Shown: positions 51,939 through 61,178, numbered from the stretch's first letter. The stretch is DNA of 64,000 nucleotides from Thioalkalivibrio thiocyanodenitrificans ARhD 1 (GCF_000378965.1 NZ_KB900536.1:2410052-2474051), one strand, 5' to 3'. Made by a program: numbers and translations. Notes: generated by a model not told the origin, from the letters alone.

Positions 51939-51952
51939 TTGATGTATATCAA
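51939..51952. promoter_or_regulatory. perfect FNR/ANR-type palindrome
   Basis: TTGATGTATATCAA is an exact TTGAT-N4-ATCAA site in an AT-rich patch (about 51930-51990) of the 448-bp gap 51774-52221. It could serve the leftward cytochrome c-DUF302 operon (start codon about 170 bp away) or, with a TTATCT element at 51980-51985, rightward transcription towards the SARP-type regulator. The remainder of the gap holds no recognised gene. Confidence 0.65.
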
Positions 51953-52221
51953 TCGCGACTAATATTCGAAATTCATGATTTATCTGGGTGGCGCGTGTCA
52001 CCGGGGATTTCACCCCCCGAAGTGGCACCCCGCCGCCGTGCCTGCGGTGTTGGTCCGGTGAACTAGACTCTTGGCCAGAGGGGAAACAAGGAACACCGCG
52101 GACCGGCAGCCCCGGGATCCCGGGGCTGCCGGTCCGCCCGGCTGCCTTGTCGTACCGGGCTTCTCCGGCGCCGGCACCACGGCGCCCCGGCCTGGTCGGA
52201 ATCCAAACTCAAGGGCCAGGG

Positions 52222-54015
52222 ATGAGCGAACTGATCCGCCTGCTGGGTCCGCCGCACATCGAGCGGGACGGGACCCGCCTGCCGGGGCCTCGGGGTGCCA
52301 AGGCCTGGGCGCTGTTCGCCTATCTGGTGCTGCGCCGCGAAGCCCCCGGTCGCCGCCATCTCGCCGAACTGTTCTTCACCGAAGCCGAGGACCCGCTCGC
52401 CGCCCTGCGCTGGAACCTGTCGGAGCTGCGCCGCGCCTTCGCCCGGCCCGATGCCTTCCGGGGTGACCCGGTGGAACTGCGCCTCGGTGGCGGGGTCGAG
52501 GTGGATGTGCTGCGCCTGCTCTCCGCGACCCCCGAGGACCTTGCCGCCATGGTCATCACCGGGGGAGAACTGCTGGAGGCGATCTCCCTGGACTCGAACC
52601 CGGCCTTCGAGCCCTGGCTGCTGGCGGAACGCCGGCGTCTGGCCACGGTGGTGGAAGCGGCGTTGCGCGAACAGGTCCTGCTCCGCCTCGCCGCCGACGA
52701 CGGGATCGAGGCCTCGCGTACGGCTGCCCGTCTCGTCGCGGCCAACCCGTTCGAGGAGGGGCACCACGAACTGCTGGTCCGCAGTTTTCTGGCCGCCGGC
52801 GATCGTGATGCCGCCGCCGGGCATGTGCAGGCCTGCACCGATCTGTTCCGCCGCGAACTCGGCGTCGAGCCTTCACGACGTCTCCGGGATCTCCTTGGCG
52901 CGGGGGCCGTCGGCGCAGCGCTGCCGGTCGGCGGCTCTGCCACCGCGCGGGCGCAGATGGAAGCGGGCGAGGCGGCACTGGCCGCCGGCGCCACCCAGGC
53001 CGGGATCGACCTCCTGCGGGGCGCGGCCCGCCAGGCCGCTGCGGTGGGCGACGATGCGCTCTCGGTCAGGGTCGGGCTGGCCCTGGGGGGTGCGCTGGTG
53101 CACACCATGCGGGGCCACGAGGAGGCCGCCACGGTGCTGCACAAGGCGGCCGACGCCGCCTGTCGCCTGGGCGATCGCGTCATGGCGGCCACCGCGTATC
53201 GCGAGATCGCCTTTATCGACGTGCAGGCATGCAGGCGACAACGCGCCCGTGTCTGGCTGGACCGCGCGGAAGCGGCCGCCGAGGGCTGGCATGATGAACT
53301 CGCCTCCATCCACGGCGTGCGCGGCATGGAACTTTCGGATGCCGCCGACTATCCGGAGGCCATCACGAGGCTGGAGCAATCCCTGGACCATGCCCGCAGA
53401 ATCCAGGGGCAGCGCCAGGCAGCTCTGTCCGATTCACTGCTGGGGCGCGTCTACCTGCTCACCGGGCGCTATGCCGAGGCCCGTGCCCATCTGGAGCGGG
53501 CGGCGCAGGCCGCCGAGCGCGTGCGCTGGCTCGCATTCCGGCCCTGGCCGGAGGCCCTCCTGGCGGAAGTGGACATCGAAGAGGCGCGTCTGGATGCGGC
53601 GCGCGACAGGCTCGAACACGCCTTCGCCATGGCCTGCCAGCTGGGCGACCCGTGCTGGGAGGGTGTCGCGGCCCGTGGACTGGGGGTGCTGGAGGCGCGC
53701 AGGGGGGATCATGACCTGGCGCTGACCTGGCTGGTCGACGCCCGGCATCGCTGCCTGCGTCCCGCTTCTCCCTACCAGTGGGTGCATGGCTGGATCCTGG
53801 ACGGCCTCGCCGACGTTGCCCGTGTGGGAAATGCGCTTCAGGCAGCCGACTGGGCCCGTGCGCTGGAGTCCCTGGCGACCCGTGGTGCCATGCGGGAATT
53901 CGCGGTCCGTGCCTGCCTCCACCGCCATGGCCTGGGCGACAGCCAGGCCATGCGCGCGGCCCGTGTGCTGGCGGCCGACATCGACAACCCGCAATTGCGG
54001 CAAAGGATTCACTGA
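52222..54015 (+). CDS. BTAD/SARP-family transcriptional regulator with TPR region
   Basis: 597 residues. A winged-helix-like N-terminus (about 1-90: IRLLGPPHIERDGTRL, AWALFAYLVLR, AEDPLAALRWNLSELRRAF) precedes a bacterial transcriptional activation domain (about 95-235). A long helical-repeat (TPR-like) region follows to the end. Related to SARP/AfsR/MalT-type activators. The ATG at 52222 (MSELIRLLG) is chosen by domain start; the frame continues upstream. It precedes truncated-globin and DUF4242 genes on the same strand and may control them. Confidence 0.85.
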   Translation: MSELIRLLGPPHIERDGTRLPGPRGAKAWALFAYLVLRREAPGRRHLAELFFTEAEDPLAALRWNLSELRRAFARPDAFRGDPVELRLGGGVEVDVLRLLSATPEDLAAMVITGGELLEAISLDSNPAFEPWLLAERRRLATVVEAALREQVLLRLAADDGIEASRTAARLVAANPFEEGHHELLVRSFLAAGDRDAAAGHVQACTDLFRRELGVEPSRRLRDLLGAGAVGAALPVGGSATARAQMEAGEAALAAGATQAGIDLLRGAARQAAAVGDDALSVRVGLALGGALVHTMRGHEEAATVLHKAADAACRLGDRVMAATAYREIAFIDVQACRRQRARVWLDRAEAAAEGWHDELASIHGVRGMELSDAADYPEAITRLEQSLDHARRIQGQRQAALSDSLLGRVYLLTGRYAEARAHLERAAQAAERVRWLAFRPWPEALLAEVDIEEARLDAARDRLEHAFAMACQLGDPCWEGVAARGLGVLEARRGDHDLALTWLVDARHRCLRPASPYQWVHGWILDGLADVARVGNALQAADWARALESLATRGAMREFAVRACLHRHGLGDSQAMRAARVLAADIDNPQLRQRIH

Positions 54016-54150
54016 GGTCCGGGCGCCATCACACGCCCGTTCACACGCCGGGAGGCCAGGATGGTTGCGTGCGGGGCGGCGCGCCCCGCGGCACATCCAA
54101 CGCACGAGTCGGGGATCTGTGCCCCGGCTCCCCGCCCGGAGGAGATCATC

Positions 54151-54513
54151 ATGTCACTCTATGAGGAAATCGGTGGAGAACAATCCATTCAGACCGCGCT
54201 GGACCGTTTCTACGACAAGGTCATGGACGACCGGCGCGTGAGCCGCTTCTTTGACGGGCTCGATGTCCAGCGTATCAAGCACAAGCAGAAGGCGTTCCTG
54301 TCCATGGCCTTCGGCGGTCCGGCCGATTACGACGGCCGCGACCTGCGCGCGGCGCACGAGAGGGCCGTCTCCCAGGGCCTCAGGGAGGCGGAGTACGAGG
54401 TGTTCATGGGGCACTTCCGTGACACCCTCGAAGAGCTTGGCGTGCCCGACCCGAAGATCCGGCAGATCCTGGACATCGCCGCCACAGGCCGCGACGACGT
54501 CCTGAATCGTTGA
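54151..54513 (+). CDS. group I truncated haemoglobin
   Basis: 120-residue 2/2 globin: SLYEEIGGEQSIQTALDRFY start, KHKQKAFLSMAFGGP and proximal histidine in LRAAHERAV. Candidate for O2/NO binding or NO dioxygenation. The ATG at 54151 follows GGAGGAG. The leader (54016-54150) carries a strong hairpin GCGGGGCG/CGCCCCGC without a T tail. Confidence 0.92.
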   Translation: MSLYEEIGGEQSIQTALDRFYDKVMDDRRVSRFFDGLDVQRIKHKQKAFLSMAFGGPADYDGRDLRAAHERAVSQGLREAEYEVFMGHFRDTLEELGVPDPKIRQILDIAATGRDDVLNR

Positions 54514-54538
54514 CCCACCAGAACGGAGGATGGCAACC

Positions 54539-54811
54539 ATGCCCAGATACGTGATTGAACGAAAGCTCGGCGATGTCAGCGAAGCGCAACTGCAGGAAGC
54601 GGCGGCCTACTCAAAGCAGGTGCGCGAAACGCAGTTTCCCGATGTGGGGTGGGATCGGTCCTATGTCGTGAAGACCGATGCAGGGCTTCATACCTTCTGC
54701 ATCTACGAGGCGGACAATCCGGAGCGGGTCGTGGAGCATGCCCGCGCCGCCCGGCTGCCCGCGGATGCCATCCACGAGGTGGTGATGGTCGTGGATCCCG
54801 CGGCCCTCTGA
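54539..54811 (+). CDS. DUF4242 small protein
   Basis: 90 residues of the DUF4242 (ferredoxin-like, nickel-binding-annotated) family: PRYVIERKLG, VGWDRSYVVKTDAGLHTFCIYEA and RAARLPADAIHEVVMVVDP. Function unproven. ATG at 54539 with GGAGG eight bases upstream; an ATG at 54530 overlaps that ribosome binding site. Lies 25 bp after the globin gene, probably cotranscribed. Confidence 0.83.
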   Translation: MPRYVIERKLGDVSEAQLQEAAAYSKQVRETQFPDVGWDRSYVVKTDAGLHTFCIYEADNPERVVEHARAARLPADAIHEVVMVVDPAAL

Positions 54812-54851
54812 CACCCGTCCCGACACCGTGGTGTGAACGGACCCGGCGGTC

Positions 54852-55562
54852 TCAACCGTCCAGCTCGGGATAGCGCCGGAAGATGCCGTCCTCGTTGAAG
54901 GCGATGCGCCGGCCGGACTGGAGATAGGCGGCAACCGCCGGGTGCCGCGCGACGCGCTCGTGCAGGGCCGTGAGCCCGGGGAGCGACGGATCCAGGCGCG
55001 TCATCATGGCGGGGAAGGCGTAGCGCAGGCCGGCCATGATCTGGAACATGGACAGGTCCACGTAGGTCAGCGAGCGCCCCGCCATGTAACCGCGGCCCGA
55101 GGTGTTGCGTGCCAGCACCCGCTCGAAGTATCCGAGCAGTTCCGGACCCCGCTCCATGGTGAAGTACAGGGCCCGCCGCTTCGCCTCGGGCATCTGGTCC
55201 TCATAGTAGAGCGCGGCGCCCGCAGGGTGGTGGGTTTCGTGCACGTCCACCAGCAGGTCCTCCACCGTCAGCTGAAGCTGATGCAACCACAGCCGCGTGG
55301 CCCCGGATTCGGGCGCCAGCCCGAGGCGGGGTCCCAGGAAGTGAAGGATATTGGCCGTCTGCGCAATGATCCGCCGGCCGGCACGAAGGAACGGCGGTGC
55401 GAACGGCGGACGCGCCAGGCCGGGATCCTCCAGCACGTCCAGCATCGCCTGCATGTCCTCGCGGGCCACATCCACGTAGTCGGCCCCGGCCGCTTCCAGG
55501 GCCAGGCGCACGAATTCACCGCGTCCCTGGATCGAGGGCCAGTAGAAGAGCTCGTACTTCAT
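54852..55562 (-). CDS. glutathione S-transferase family protein
   Basis: 236 residues. N-terminal thioredoxin-like domain (YELFYWPSIQGRGEFVRLAL; first Tyr as in sigma-type GSTs; QTANILHFLG) and a helical C-terminal domain (YMAGRSLTYVDLSMFQIMAGL). Conjugation or isomerisation of unknown substrates in the cytoplasm. The ATG at 55562 is set by the domain start. The 305-bp stretch 55563-55867 upstream holds no recognised feature. Confidence 0.88.
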   Translation of the reverse strand: MKYELFYWPSIQGRGEFVRLALEAAGADYVDVAREDMQAMLDVLEDPGLARPPFAPPFLRAGRRIIAQTANILHFLGPRLGLAPESGATRLWLHQLQLTVEDLLVDVHETHHPAGAALYYEDQMPEAKRRALYFTMERGPELLGYFERVLARNTSGRGYMAGRSLTYVDLSMFQIMAGLRYAFPAMMTRLDPSLPGLTALHERVARHPAVAAYLQSGRRIAFNEDGIFRRYPELDG

Positions 55563-55867
55563 CGGGGTCACCCTCCGGACGGCATGGCGGCCCGGGCGCG
55601 AGGCCGGAAACCGGCTCCCCGGGCCCGAGTCCGGCCCCCATCTCTCACGGATTGACGGAGTGTAGGCCACGCCTGCGATGTCTTGCGCGCCGCGCACCCC
55701 GCGGGCGGCGGGAGATGCGGGTCCGACGACGCCCCCGACCCCCGATTTGGCCGCAGGACGTGACCTTGCCATTATGGACCCGGCGGAATGGTCGCGGCGG
55801 CCCGGTGTCAGAGTCACGGTATCGAGCCGCATACGTTCCCGCCCCAACACCTGTGAGCGGAGCAAGG

Positions 55868-56716
55868 GTGTCTGAAACCTCACCGCCATCGCGCTGGCTG
55901 TACCGTCTCGTGAGCTGGCATGAGCTGCGACTCATGCTGGGGAACCTGGCCCTGATCACCGTGCTGCTGGTCATGGGCAGCCTGTTGAGCCGGGTGAACT
56001 CCGGGGCGGTGCTGGCCGGCTGGACGCTGCTCTGGCTGCCGCTGCTGCTGCTGCTCTACTGGCGGCGGCGCATGGCTCGGCTCGCCTGGCTCAGGGTTCA
56101 TCTCAGGGACGGGAGCCCCTGGTATGCCCGGCTGCGGGGCGGCATCCTGATGCTGCTCGGACAGGCTCTGGTGGCGGGAGTGCTGGCCCTGGCGCTGTTG
56201 ATTTCCCTGGCCCGGGGTGTCCCGCCGTCCACCTGGATCGTGCTGGTCCTGTTCGTGCCGGTCTGGGCCATGGCGTGGAGCGGTCTCGGGCGGTACCTGC
56301 GCCGCCACGCCAGCGCCGAGTTCCTGCCGCTGACCGCCGCACGGACCCTTGTCCGGGTTTCCGGTGCGGTGCTGCTGCTGGGGCTGGCGACCTGGGGCCT
56401 GTGGCGGCCCCTGCCGGACCTGGGCGCGATGACGCTCCATGAGGCCGTGCGCCACCTTGCCGGCCGGCAGGAGGCCCAAAGCCCGTTCCTGGCCCACCTG
56501 CTTGCGTTCGCGGCCGCGCTGGACGGTGTGCGCCACTGGCTGGCGCAGCACTGGTTCGACGGTTTGCCCGGCATGGCCCTGCAGTTCCTCGCATGGGTGG
56601 TGGTACTGGTCCGGGAGTGGCTGTTCATCTGGCCCTATCTGCTCCTTTGCGAAGCCCTTTCTCATGTAGCCTGTGGCCATGACTACCGCGACGAACCCCA
56701 ACCATCCGGCACCTGA
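55868..56716 (+). CDS. polytopic membrane protein, unknown family
   Basis: About 282 residues with five to six hydrophobic segments (LALITVLLVMGSLL, AGWTLLWLPLLLLLYW, LLGQALVAGVLALALLI, WIVLVLFVPVWAMAW, VLLLGLATWGLW, FLAWVVVLVREWLFIWPYLL). No family recognised. The start is probably GTG at 55868 with GGAG upstream. Its end overlaps the next gene by 38 bp, so the two form a unit. Confidence 0.68.
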   Translation: MSETSPPSRWLYRLVSWHELRLMLGNLALITVLLVMGSLLSRVNSGAVLAGWTLLWLPLLLLLYWRRRMARLAWLRVHLRDGSPWYARLRGGILMLLGQALVAGVLALALLISLARGVPPSTWIVLVLFVPVWAMAWSGLGRYLRRHASAEFLPLTAARTLVRVSGAVLLLGLATWGLWRPLPDLGAMTLHEAVRHLAGRQEAQSPFLAHLLAFAAALDGVRHWLAQHWFDGLPGMALQFLAWVVVLVREWLFIWPYLLLCEALSHVACGHDYRDEPQPSGT

Positions 56717-57806
56717 CACCGACCACCGCCGCCTACCGTACCTGGCGGCGGTCATGGCCGCCATGGCCGCGCTGCTGTGGACCCTGGCGGCGCAGGATCC
56801 CTGGGGATGGCTGTTGCCCGGGCGCGTGGGCATCGAGATCGACCGGCAGGTCTACCTGGTGCCGGAACGTGATCTGAACCGTCTGTCGCAATCCCGCCCC
56901 GACTGGCTGTCCGACGCCGAGGCGCAGGCCCTCGCGCGCATGGGGCAGGGGGTGAACCGCGAACTGGACAGGCTGTTCGAGCGGGTGCACGGCCGGGTGC
57001 CCGGGTTCGTCGACTGGTACTACTCCATGACCGGCGTCACCCTGCGCCTGATCGCCGCTATCCCGAACCCGTTCGGGGGCAACGGGAGCGATGTCCTCTC
57101 CGGCGCCGTCACGGACCATCTGTTCCCGGCGAAGGCCTGGCAGGCGGAACTGGCTGCTCTCGACGAGGCTGTGGTCGAACTCTACGGCCGGGAACTTGCG
57201 GCGCTCGAGGACCGGTGGCTTGCCTGGCTTGCCCGGGAGCTGGCCCCGTACCGGCGGGACGAGCCCCTGCCCCCCGGCCAGGCGACCATCGACCTCAATG
57301 AGCGTGTGCAGGTGCATGTGGTGGATATCCTCGAAGCCGACCGGATCGGCATTCAGGCGGCTGCCGGTCTGGGTGCCGGCGCCCTGCTGGCCAGGGGCGC
57401 CATCGCCCGGGTGAACGCGCGCGTGGCCAGCGCCCGGGCCGCCGCCCGTCTGGGCGGCCGTGGCACGGCGGCCACCGGCGCCGCGGCCTGCGGCGTGAGT
57501 GGCCCCCTCGCCATCGGCTGCGGCGTGGTGGTGTTCACCGGCATCACCCTGGGCACGGAATGGGCGCTGCTCAGGGCCGACGAGGCGCTCAACCGGGAGG
57601 CCCTGGAACAGGCCATGCACCGGGGCGTCGATGCCCTGCGCACGTCCATGATGGAGTCCTACGGCCAGGAACTGCTGGGCGGTCTTGAAACCGATCTGGG
57701 CACCCTGGCTGAGGGTGTCCAGGGGAGCCTGCGGCCCATCGACCGGATTCGTGGGCCGGATGCCGGGGAGGCCCGTCCCATGCCGGCGCATCCTCGGGCC
57801 GACTGA
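56679..57806 (+). CDS. membrane-associated protein, unknown family
   Basis: About 375 residues. One N-terminal helix (YLAAVMAAMAALLWTLAA), a charged middle part with WYYSMTGVTLRLIAAIPNPF, then an Ala/Gly-rich hydrophobic stretch (about 225-300: GIQAAAGLGAGALLARGAI, CGVSGPLAIGCGVVVFTGI) that could insert in membranes, and a polar C-terminus. No family recognised. The ATG at 56679 is inside the preceding membrane-protein gene, suggesting coupled translation and a shared function. Confidence 0.66.
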   Translation: MTTATNPNHPAPDTDHRRLPYLAAVMAAMAALLWTLAAQDPWGWLLPGRVGIEIDRQVYLVPERDLNRLSQSRPDWLSDAEAQALARMGQGVNRELDRLFERVHGRVPGFVDWYYSMTGVTLRLIAAIPNPFGGNGSDVLSGAVTDHLFPAKAWQAELAALDEAVVELYGRELAALEDRWLAWLARELAPYRRDEPLPPGQATIDLNERVQVHVVDILEADRIGIQAAAGLGAGALLARGAIARVNARVASARAAARLGGRGTAATGAAACGVSGPLAIGCGVVVFTGITLGTEWALLRADEALNREALEQAMHRGVDALRTSMMESYGQELLGGLETDLGTLAEGVQGSLRPIDRIRGPDAGEARPMPAHPRAD

Positions 57807-57931
57807 TCCGCGCCGGGGGTGCCGGGTGAGGATTGCCCGGATCCGGATTCAATCCGGTTCCGCGGCCGGTCCCGGATGCCGGCACGCCCAGGGTCACGGC
57901 AAGTGATGGCTGAATTCCGGAGGTCTGTTCG

Positions 57932-58813
57932 ATGCGCATGAAATGGGTGTTCCGGCTCATCGCCGGGTTGTTCCTGTCCGCCTGGATGGCCGGGACGGCA
58001 CAGGCGCAGTTGCCGGGACCGGCGCTCTGGGAGGTGCGCGACGGGGATGCCGGCCTGGTGATCATGGGCTCCGTGCACATGCTCAGGCCGGACACCCGGT
58101 GGCTGCGACCGGAGATCGGGCAGCGTTTTGACGAAACCGCCATGCTGGTGCTCGAGATCGCCGACCTGCAGGGCGCGGAAGCCGTAACGACGCCCATCGT
58201 GCTGCGCAAGGGTTTCTATCCACCCGGGCAAAGCCTTGCCGACGAACTCAGCCCGGATACCTTCGAACGTGCAGTGTCCCTCGCCGAGGACCTTGGCGCC
58301 GGCGGGGGCGGGTTCGTGCGGATGCGTCCATGGCTGGCCGGGATGGTCCTCACGCAGCTCTGGGCCGCCAGTCACGGCTACGATCCCGGTGCCGGCGTGG
58401 ACCGGTATTTCAGCCGCCGCGCCGCGGCGGCGGGCAAGCCGGTGATCGGGCTGGAGACCGTCGAAGAGCAGATGGACCTTCTCATCGAGGGGCTGGGAGA
58501 CGACGGCGAGACCATGATGAAACAGACCCTCGGCCAGCTTGAGGACCCCGGGTACATGGACGCGCTGGTGGGGGGCTGGCTCAAGGGCGACATGGAGGCG
58601 CTGGAGCAACTCATGCGCGAAGCGTTTGCCGGCTTCCCGGAATCCCATGAAGTGTTGATCGCCGCCCGGAACCGGCGCTGGGCCGAAGCCATCGGGGACC
58701 TGCTCGCCACGCCGGGCAGCGCGTTCGTGGTCGTCGGTGCCGCCCATCTGGTGGGTCCCGACAACGTGCTGGACCTGTTGGAGGCGCGCGGATATACCGT
58801 CACGCGGCAGTAG
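57932..58813 (+). CDS. TraB/GumN-family protein
   Basis: 293 residues: signal peptide (LIAGLFLSAWMAGTAQA) and a TraB/GumN (Tiki-like) domain with the two GX2H motifs GSVHML (about residue 46) and GAAHLVG (about residue 269), plus GLETVEEQMDLL. Probable periplasmic metalloprotease-like or heme/metal-binding protein. The ATG at 57932 is chosen by the signal peptide. Confidence 0.88.
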   Translation: MRMKWVFRLIAGLFLSAWMAGTAQAQLPGPALWEVRDGDAGLVIMGSVHMLRPDTRWLRPEIGQRFDETAMLVLEIADLQGAEAVTTPIVLRKGFYPPGQSLADELSPDTFERAVSLAEDLGAGGGGFVRMRPWLAGMVLTQLWAASHGYDPGAGVDRYFSRRAAAAGKPVIGLETVEEQMDLLIEGLGDDGETMMKQTLGQLEDPGYMDALVGGWLKGDMEALEQLMREAFAGFPESHEVLIAARNRRWAEAIGDLLATPGSAFVVVGAAHLVGPDNVLDLLEARGYTVTRQ

Positions 58814-58847
58814 CGCACCCGGTGTCCGGGGCCTCCCCGGGCCGGTG

Positions 58848-59450
58848 TCAGGGCTTGTCGTTGTCCTTGCGGGCCGAGACGCCGGCGGTCAGCGCATAGC
58901 GCATGGCGTCCTCGAGCGACAGGTCCAGCGGTTCGATGCGCTCGCGCGGTAGCATGAGGGTGTAGCCGCCGATCTGGTAGCTCATGGGCATGTAGACCGC
59001 CACGGTGCCCTCGCCGCCCAGGTTGTCCGGAAGCCCCTCGAAGTCCTCTCGGGTGAGGAAGCCCACCAGCCTGAAGTCGGTCCCGGGCAGCGTGACCAGC
59101 ACGGCCTGGCCGAAGCGCTCCCGGATGTCGCCGGCGAGCAGCCTGGTGACATCGCGCACCGTGCCGTGGATGGTCTTGACCACCGGGATGCGCTCCATCA
59201 GGTGCTCCATCCAGTCGAACAGCCAGCGCACCGCGTAGGCGCGCAGCAGGATGCCCAGGGCCAGGATCAGGGCGATGCCTGCCAGGATCCCCAAACCAGG
59301 GAAGTACAGCAGATCCGGGAGGATCGCCTGCAGCAGTCCGCCCAAGGCCCACTCGGCCGTGCTGCCCAGCCACCAAAGCAGGACCATGGTCACCGCAATG
59401 GGCAGGATCGCGGCAAGGCCGGTGAGAAAGATTCGCGCAAGAAGTTTCAC
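58848..59450 (-). CDS. DUF502 inner-membrane protein
   Basis: 200 residues with two N-terminal helices (FLTGLAAILPIAVTMVLLWW, FPGLGILAGIALILALGILL) and the DUF502 hallmark MERIPVVKTIHGTVRDVT and VAVYMPMSYQIGGYTLMLPR. Function unknown. Convergent with the TraB/GumN-family gene. Confidence 0.9.
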   Translation of the reverse strand: MKLLARIFLTGLAAILPIAVTMVLLWWLGSTAEWALGGLLQAILPDLLYFPGLGILAGIALILALGILLRAYAVRWLFDWMEHLMERIPVVKTIHGTVRDVTRLLAGDIRERFGQAVLVTLPGTDFRLVGFLTREDFEGLPDNLGGEGTVAVYMPMSYQIGGYTLMLPRERIEPLDLSLEDAMRYALTAGVSARKDNDKP

Positions 59451-59504
59451 GGCGGCCTCCGGAATGGAACGGGTAGCCCGATACTATCGCACCCGCCGTG
59501 TATG

Positions 59505-59762
59505 TCACGGGGCGCACCCCGCATCCGGCGTATCACGGGGCGCGATACGGCCGGTGTAGAGCGGGTCGCATGAGGACTCCGTGAGCAGCGCGACTCCCCG
59601 CTCCAGCAGATCGACAAACGGGGCGGTCAGGGTGACCAGCACATTGGGCTCGTCGATCGCCGGGTCATGGGATCCGCCCTGGATACGCTGCTCCACGACG
59701 GCGCAACCCTCGGGGTTGAAGTGGGTTCTGCGGTGTGGACGCCGGTCGACCGGGCGCTTCAC
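59505..59762 (-). CDS. possible small protein, 85 residues
   Basis: A short frame starting with GTG at 59762. Its codon choice is typical of neighbours (GC-rich third positions) and the pattern EPNVLVTLTAPFVDLLERGVA looks protein-like. No family is recognised and no clear ribosome binding site is seen. It could be a 3' remnant of a larger gene. It occupies most of the gap between the DUF502 gene and the outer-membrane-protein gene. Confidence 0.35.
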   Translation of the reverse strand: MKRPVDRRPHRRTHFNPEGCAVVEQRIQGGSHDPAIDEPNVLVTLTAPFVDLLERGVALLTESSCDPLYTGRIAPRDTPDAGCAP

Positions 59763-59868
59763 CGCGCTGGCATCCTACCGCCTACGCTCACTCGAACTCC
59801 CGTCCCACACAGCCACGCTTAGATGCAGGATACTTGCGGGACACGAGACTAGAATGCCAGGTGTGAGC

Positions 59869-60576
59869 ATGGCCCGCGCAACATCATTGCGCCCTGCGCC
59901 CGTGTGCGCCGCCCTGCTCGGCGCATTGATGGCGTGCCCGGCAGTTGCTGTCGGGCAGGGTGCCGACCAGCCGTCCGACGACCCCGGTCAGATGACGCGT
60001 CGGGGTGCGGATCACGCATCCGGGCCGCGGACGGATGACACGCGCCGTAGCGCCGCGGGAAGTGCCCGCCGGGACCGGGCCGTTTTTCTCTATGGGGGCC
60101 AATGGAGCGCCACCCGTTTCGTCGAGATCCTCCAGCTGCAGACGGATTTCCGGAATACGCATATGGGCGCCATCGGGGTTTCCCGGATCATGCGCCGGTT
60201 CAACCGGCACCTGCACCTGGAGGCTGAGGTGAACGTGGCCCGGCACCGGGGCATGCAGGCGCACTTCGAGGTGAATGCCGCGGTGAGTCTGCGCTGGAAC
60301 ACCTTCCCCTGGGACCGGGTCGTGGACACGTCGCTTGCCTACGGCCTGGGGCCCTCGTTTGCGTTGGATCGTCCGCGGATCGAGGAGCGCCCGGACCGCC
60401 CCGCGAGTCGCGTGCTCGTGTTTATGGTGGGAGAACTCGCCCTCGCGCCCCCCGGTCACCGGAACGCATCCTGGGAAGGATTCGTCCGCATTCACCATCG
60501 ATCCGGGATGTTCGACGTGGTCAGCGAGTCCGCCGGCTCCAACTTCGTGACCGCGGGACTGCGCCATCGGTTCTGA
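59869..60576 (+). CDS. predicted outer-membrane beta-barrel protein
   Basis: About 235 residues with a signal peptide (APVCAALLGALMACPAVAVG), a polar low-complexity stretch, then alternating beta strands (HLHLEAEVNVARH, AHFEVNAAVSLRW, SRVLVFMVGELALAP, EGFVRIHHRSG) and a C-terminal Phe (FVTAGLRHRF), the signature of BAM substrates. It resembles lipid-A-modifying or YfaZ-like barrels in size, but no catalytic motif is visible. Start at ATG 59869 or 59854. Confidence 0.72.
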   Translation: MARATSLRPAPVCAALLGALMACPAVAVGQGADQPSDDPGQMTRRGADHASGPRTDDTRRSAAGSARRDRAVFLYGGQWSATRFVEILQLQTDFRNTHMGAIGVSRIMRRFNRHLHLEAEVNVARHRGMQAHFEVNAAVSLRWNTFPWDRVVDTSLAYGLGPSFALDRPRIEERPDRPASRVLVFMVGELALAPPGHRNASWEGFVRIHHRSGMFDVVSESAGSNFVTAGLRHRF

Positions 60577-60614
60577 GCCGGGGTCAGGCCCTGCGTATCG
60601 GTGAGATATGCGGG

Positions 60615-61178
60615 TTAATGCCCCCGCCTGCCGCGTTCGACCCGTGTGATCCGGCCGTCGACCAGGGTGACGACCCGGTAGAAATCCCGGGGGCCGAAGT
60701 TGTAGAGCCATTCCTGTTCCAGGGCCAGGCTCCCGTGACCGGGGGCTTCGGGGAACGTGCGAATCCACCGCACCCGCATTTCCCGGTCATCCGGGTCACC
60801 GCAGCGCGCATGCAGCTCCAGGAGTGTCATCCCCTGGCGCAAGGCATGGGGCGTGCATCGGCCGGGCGCATCCGGATTGAAGCCGTAGCCGTGGGATTGC
60901 ACAGAGGCCAGGCGTGAGGCGCGGAAGCGAAGCTCCTGGATGAACCGCCGGCGCCCGAAGTTGTAAAACCACACCTCTTCGTAGGGCAGGACCATGTAGG
61001 TGCCGAACAGGTGCTCGCGTACCGGTACCCGGAGGTCCGGTTCGCCGCAGACCGCCCGCACGTCGAAACGCCGGTCCCCCGCCGAGACCAGTCCCCCGTC
61101 GCAGCGCAGCCCTGCGGCGGCCGTGCCGGTCAGCATGGCCACCGCCACCAGACACAGGGCGGTTGCGAGTCGTTTCAT
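60615..61178 (-). CDS. DUF2845 exported protein
   Basis: 187 residues with a signal peptide (ATALCLVAVAMLTGTAAA) and two DUF2845 half-repeats: VCGEPDLR with EEVWFYNFGRRRFIQELRF, and RCGDPDDRE with EQEWLYNFGPRDFYRVVTL. The paired CGxP and W-YNFG motifs show an internal duplication. Function unknown; periplasmic. Convergent with the outer-membrane-barrel gene. Confidence 0.87.
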   Translation of the reverse strand: MKRLATALCLVAVAMLTGTAAAGLRCDGGLVSAGDRRFDVRAVCGEPDLRVPVREHLFGTYMVLPYEEVWFYNFGRRRFIQELRFRASRLASVQSHGYGFNPDAPGRCTPHALRQGMTLLELHARCGDPDDREMRVRWIRTFPEAPGHGSLALEQEWLYNFGPRDFYRVVTLVDGRITRVERGRRGH

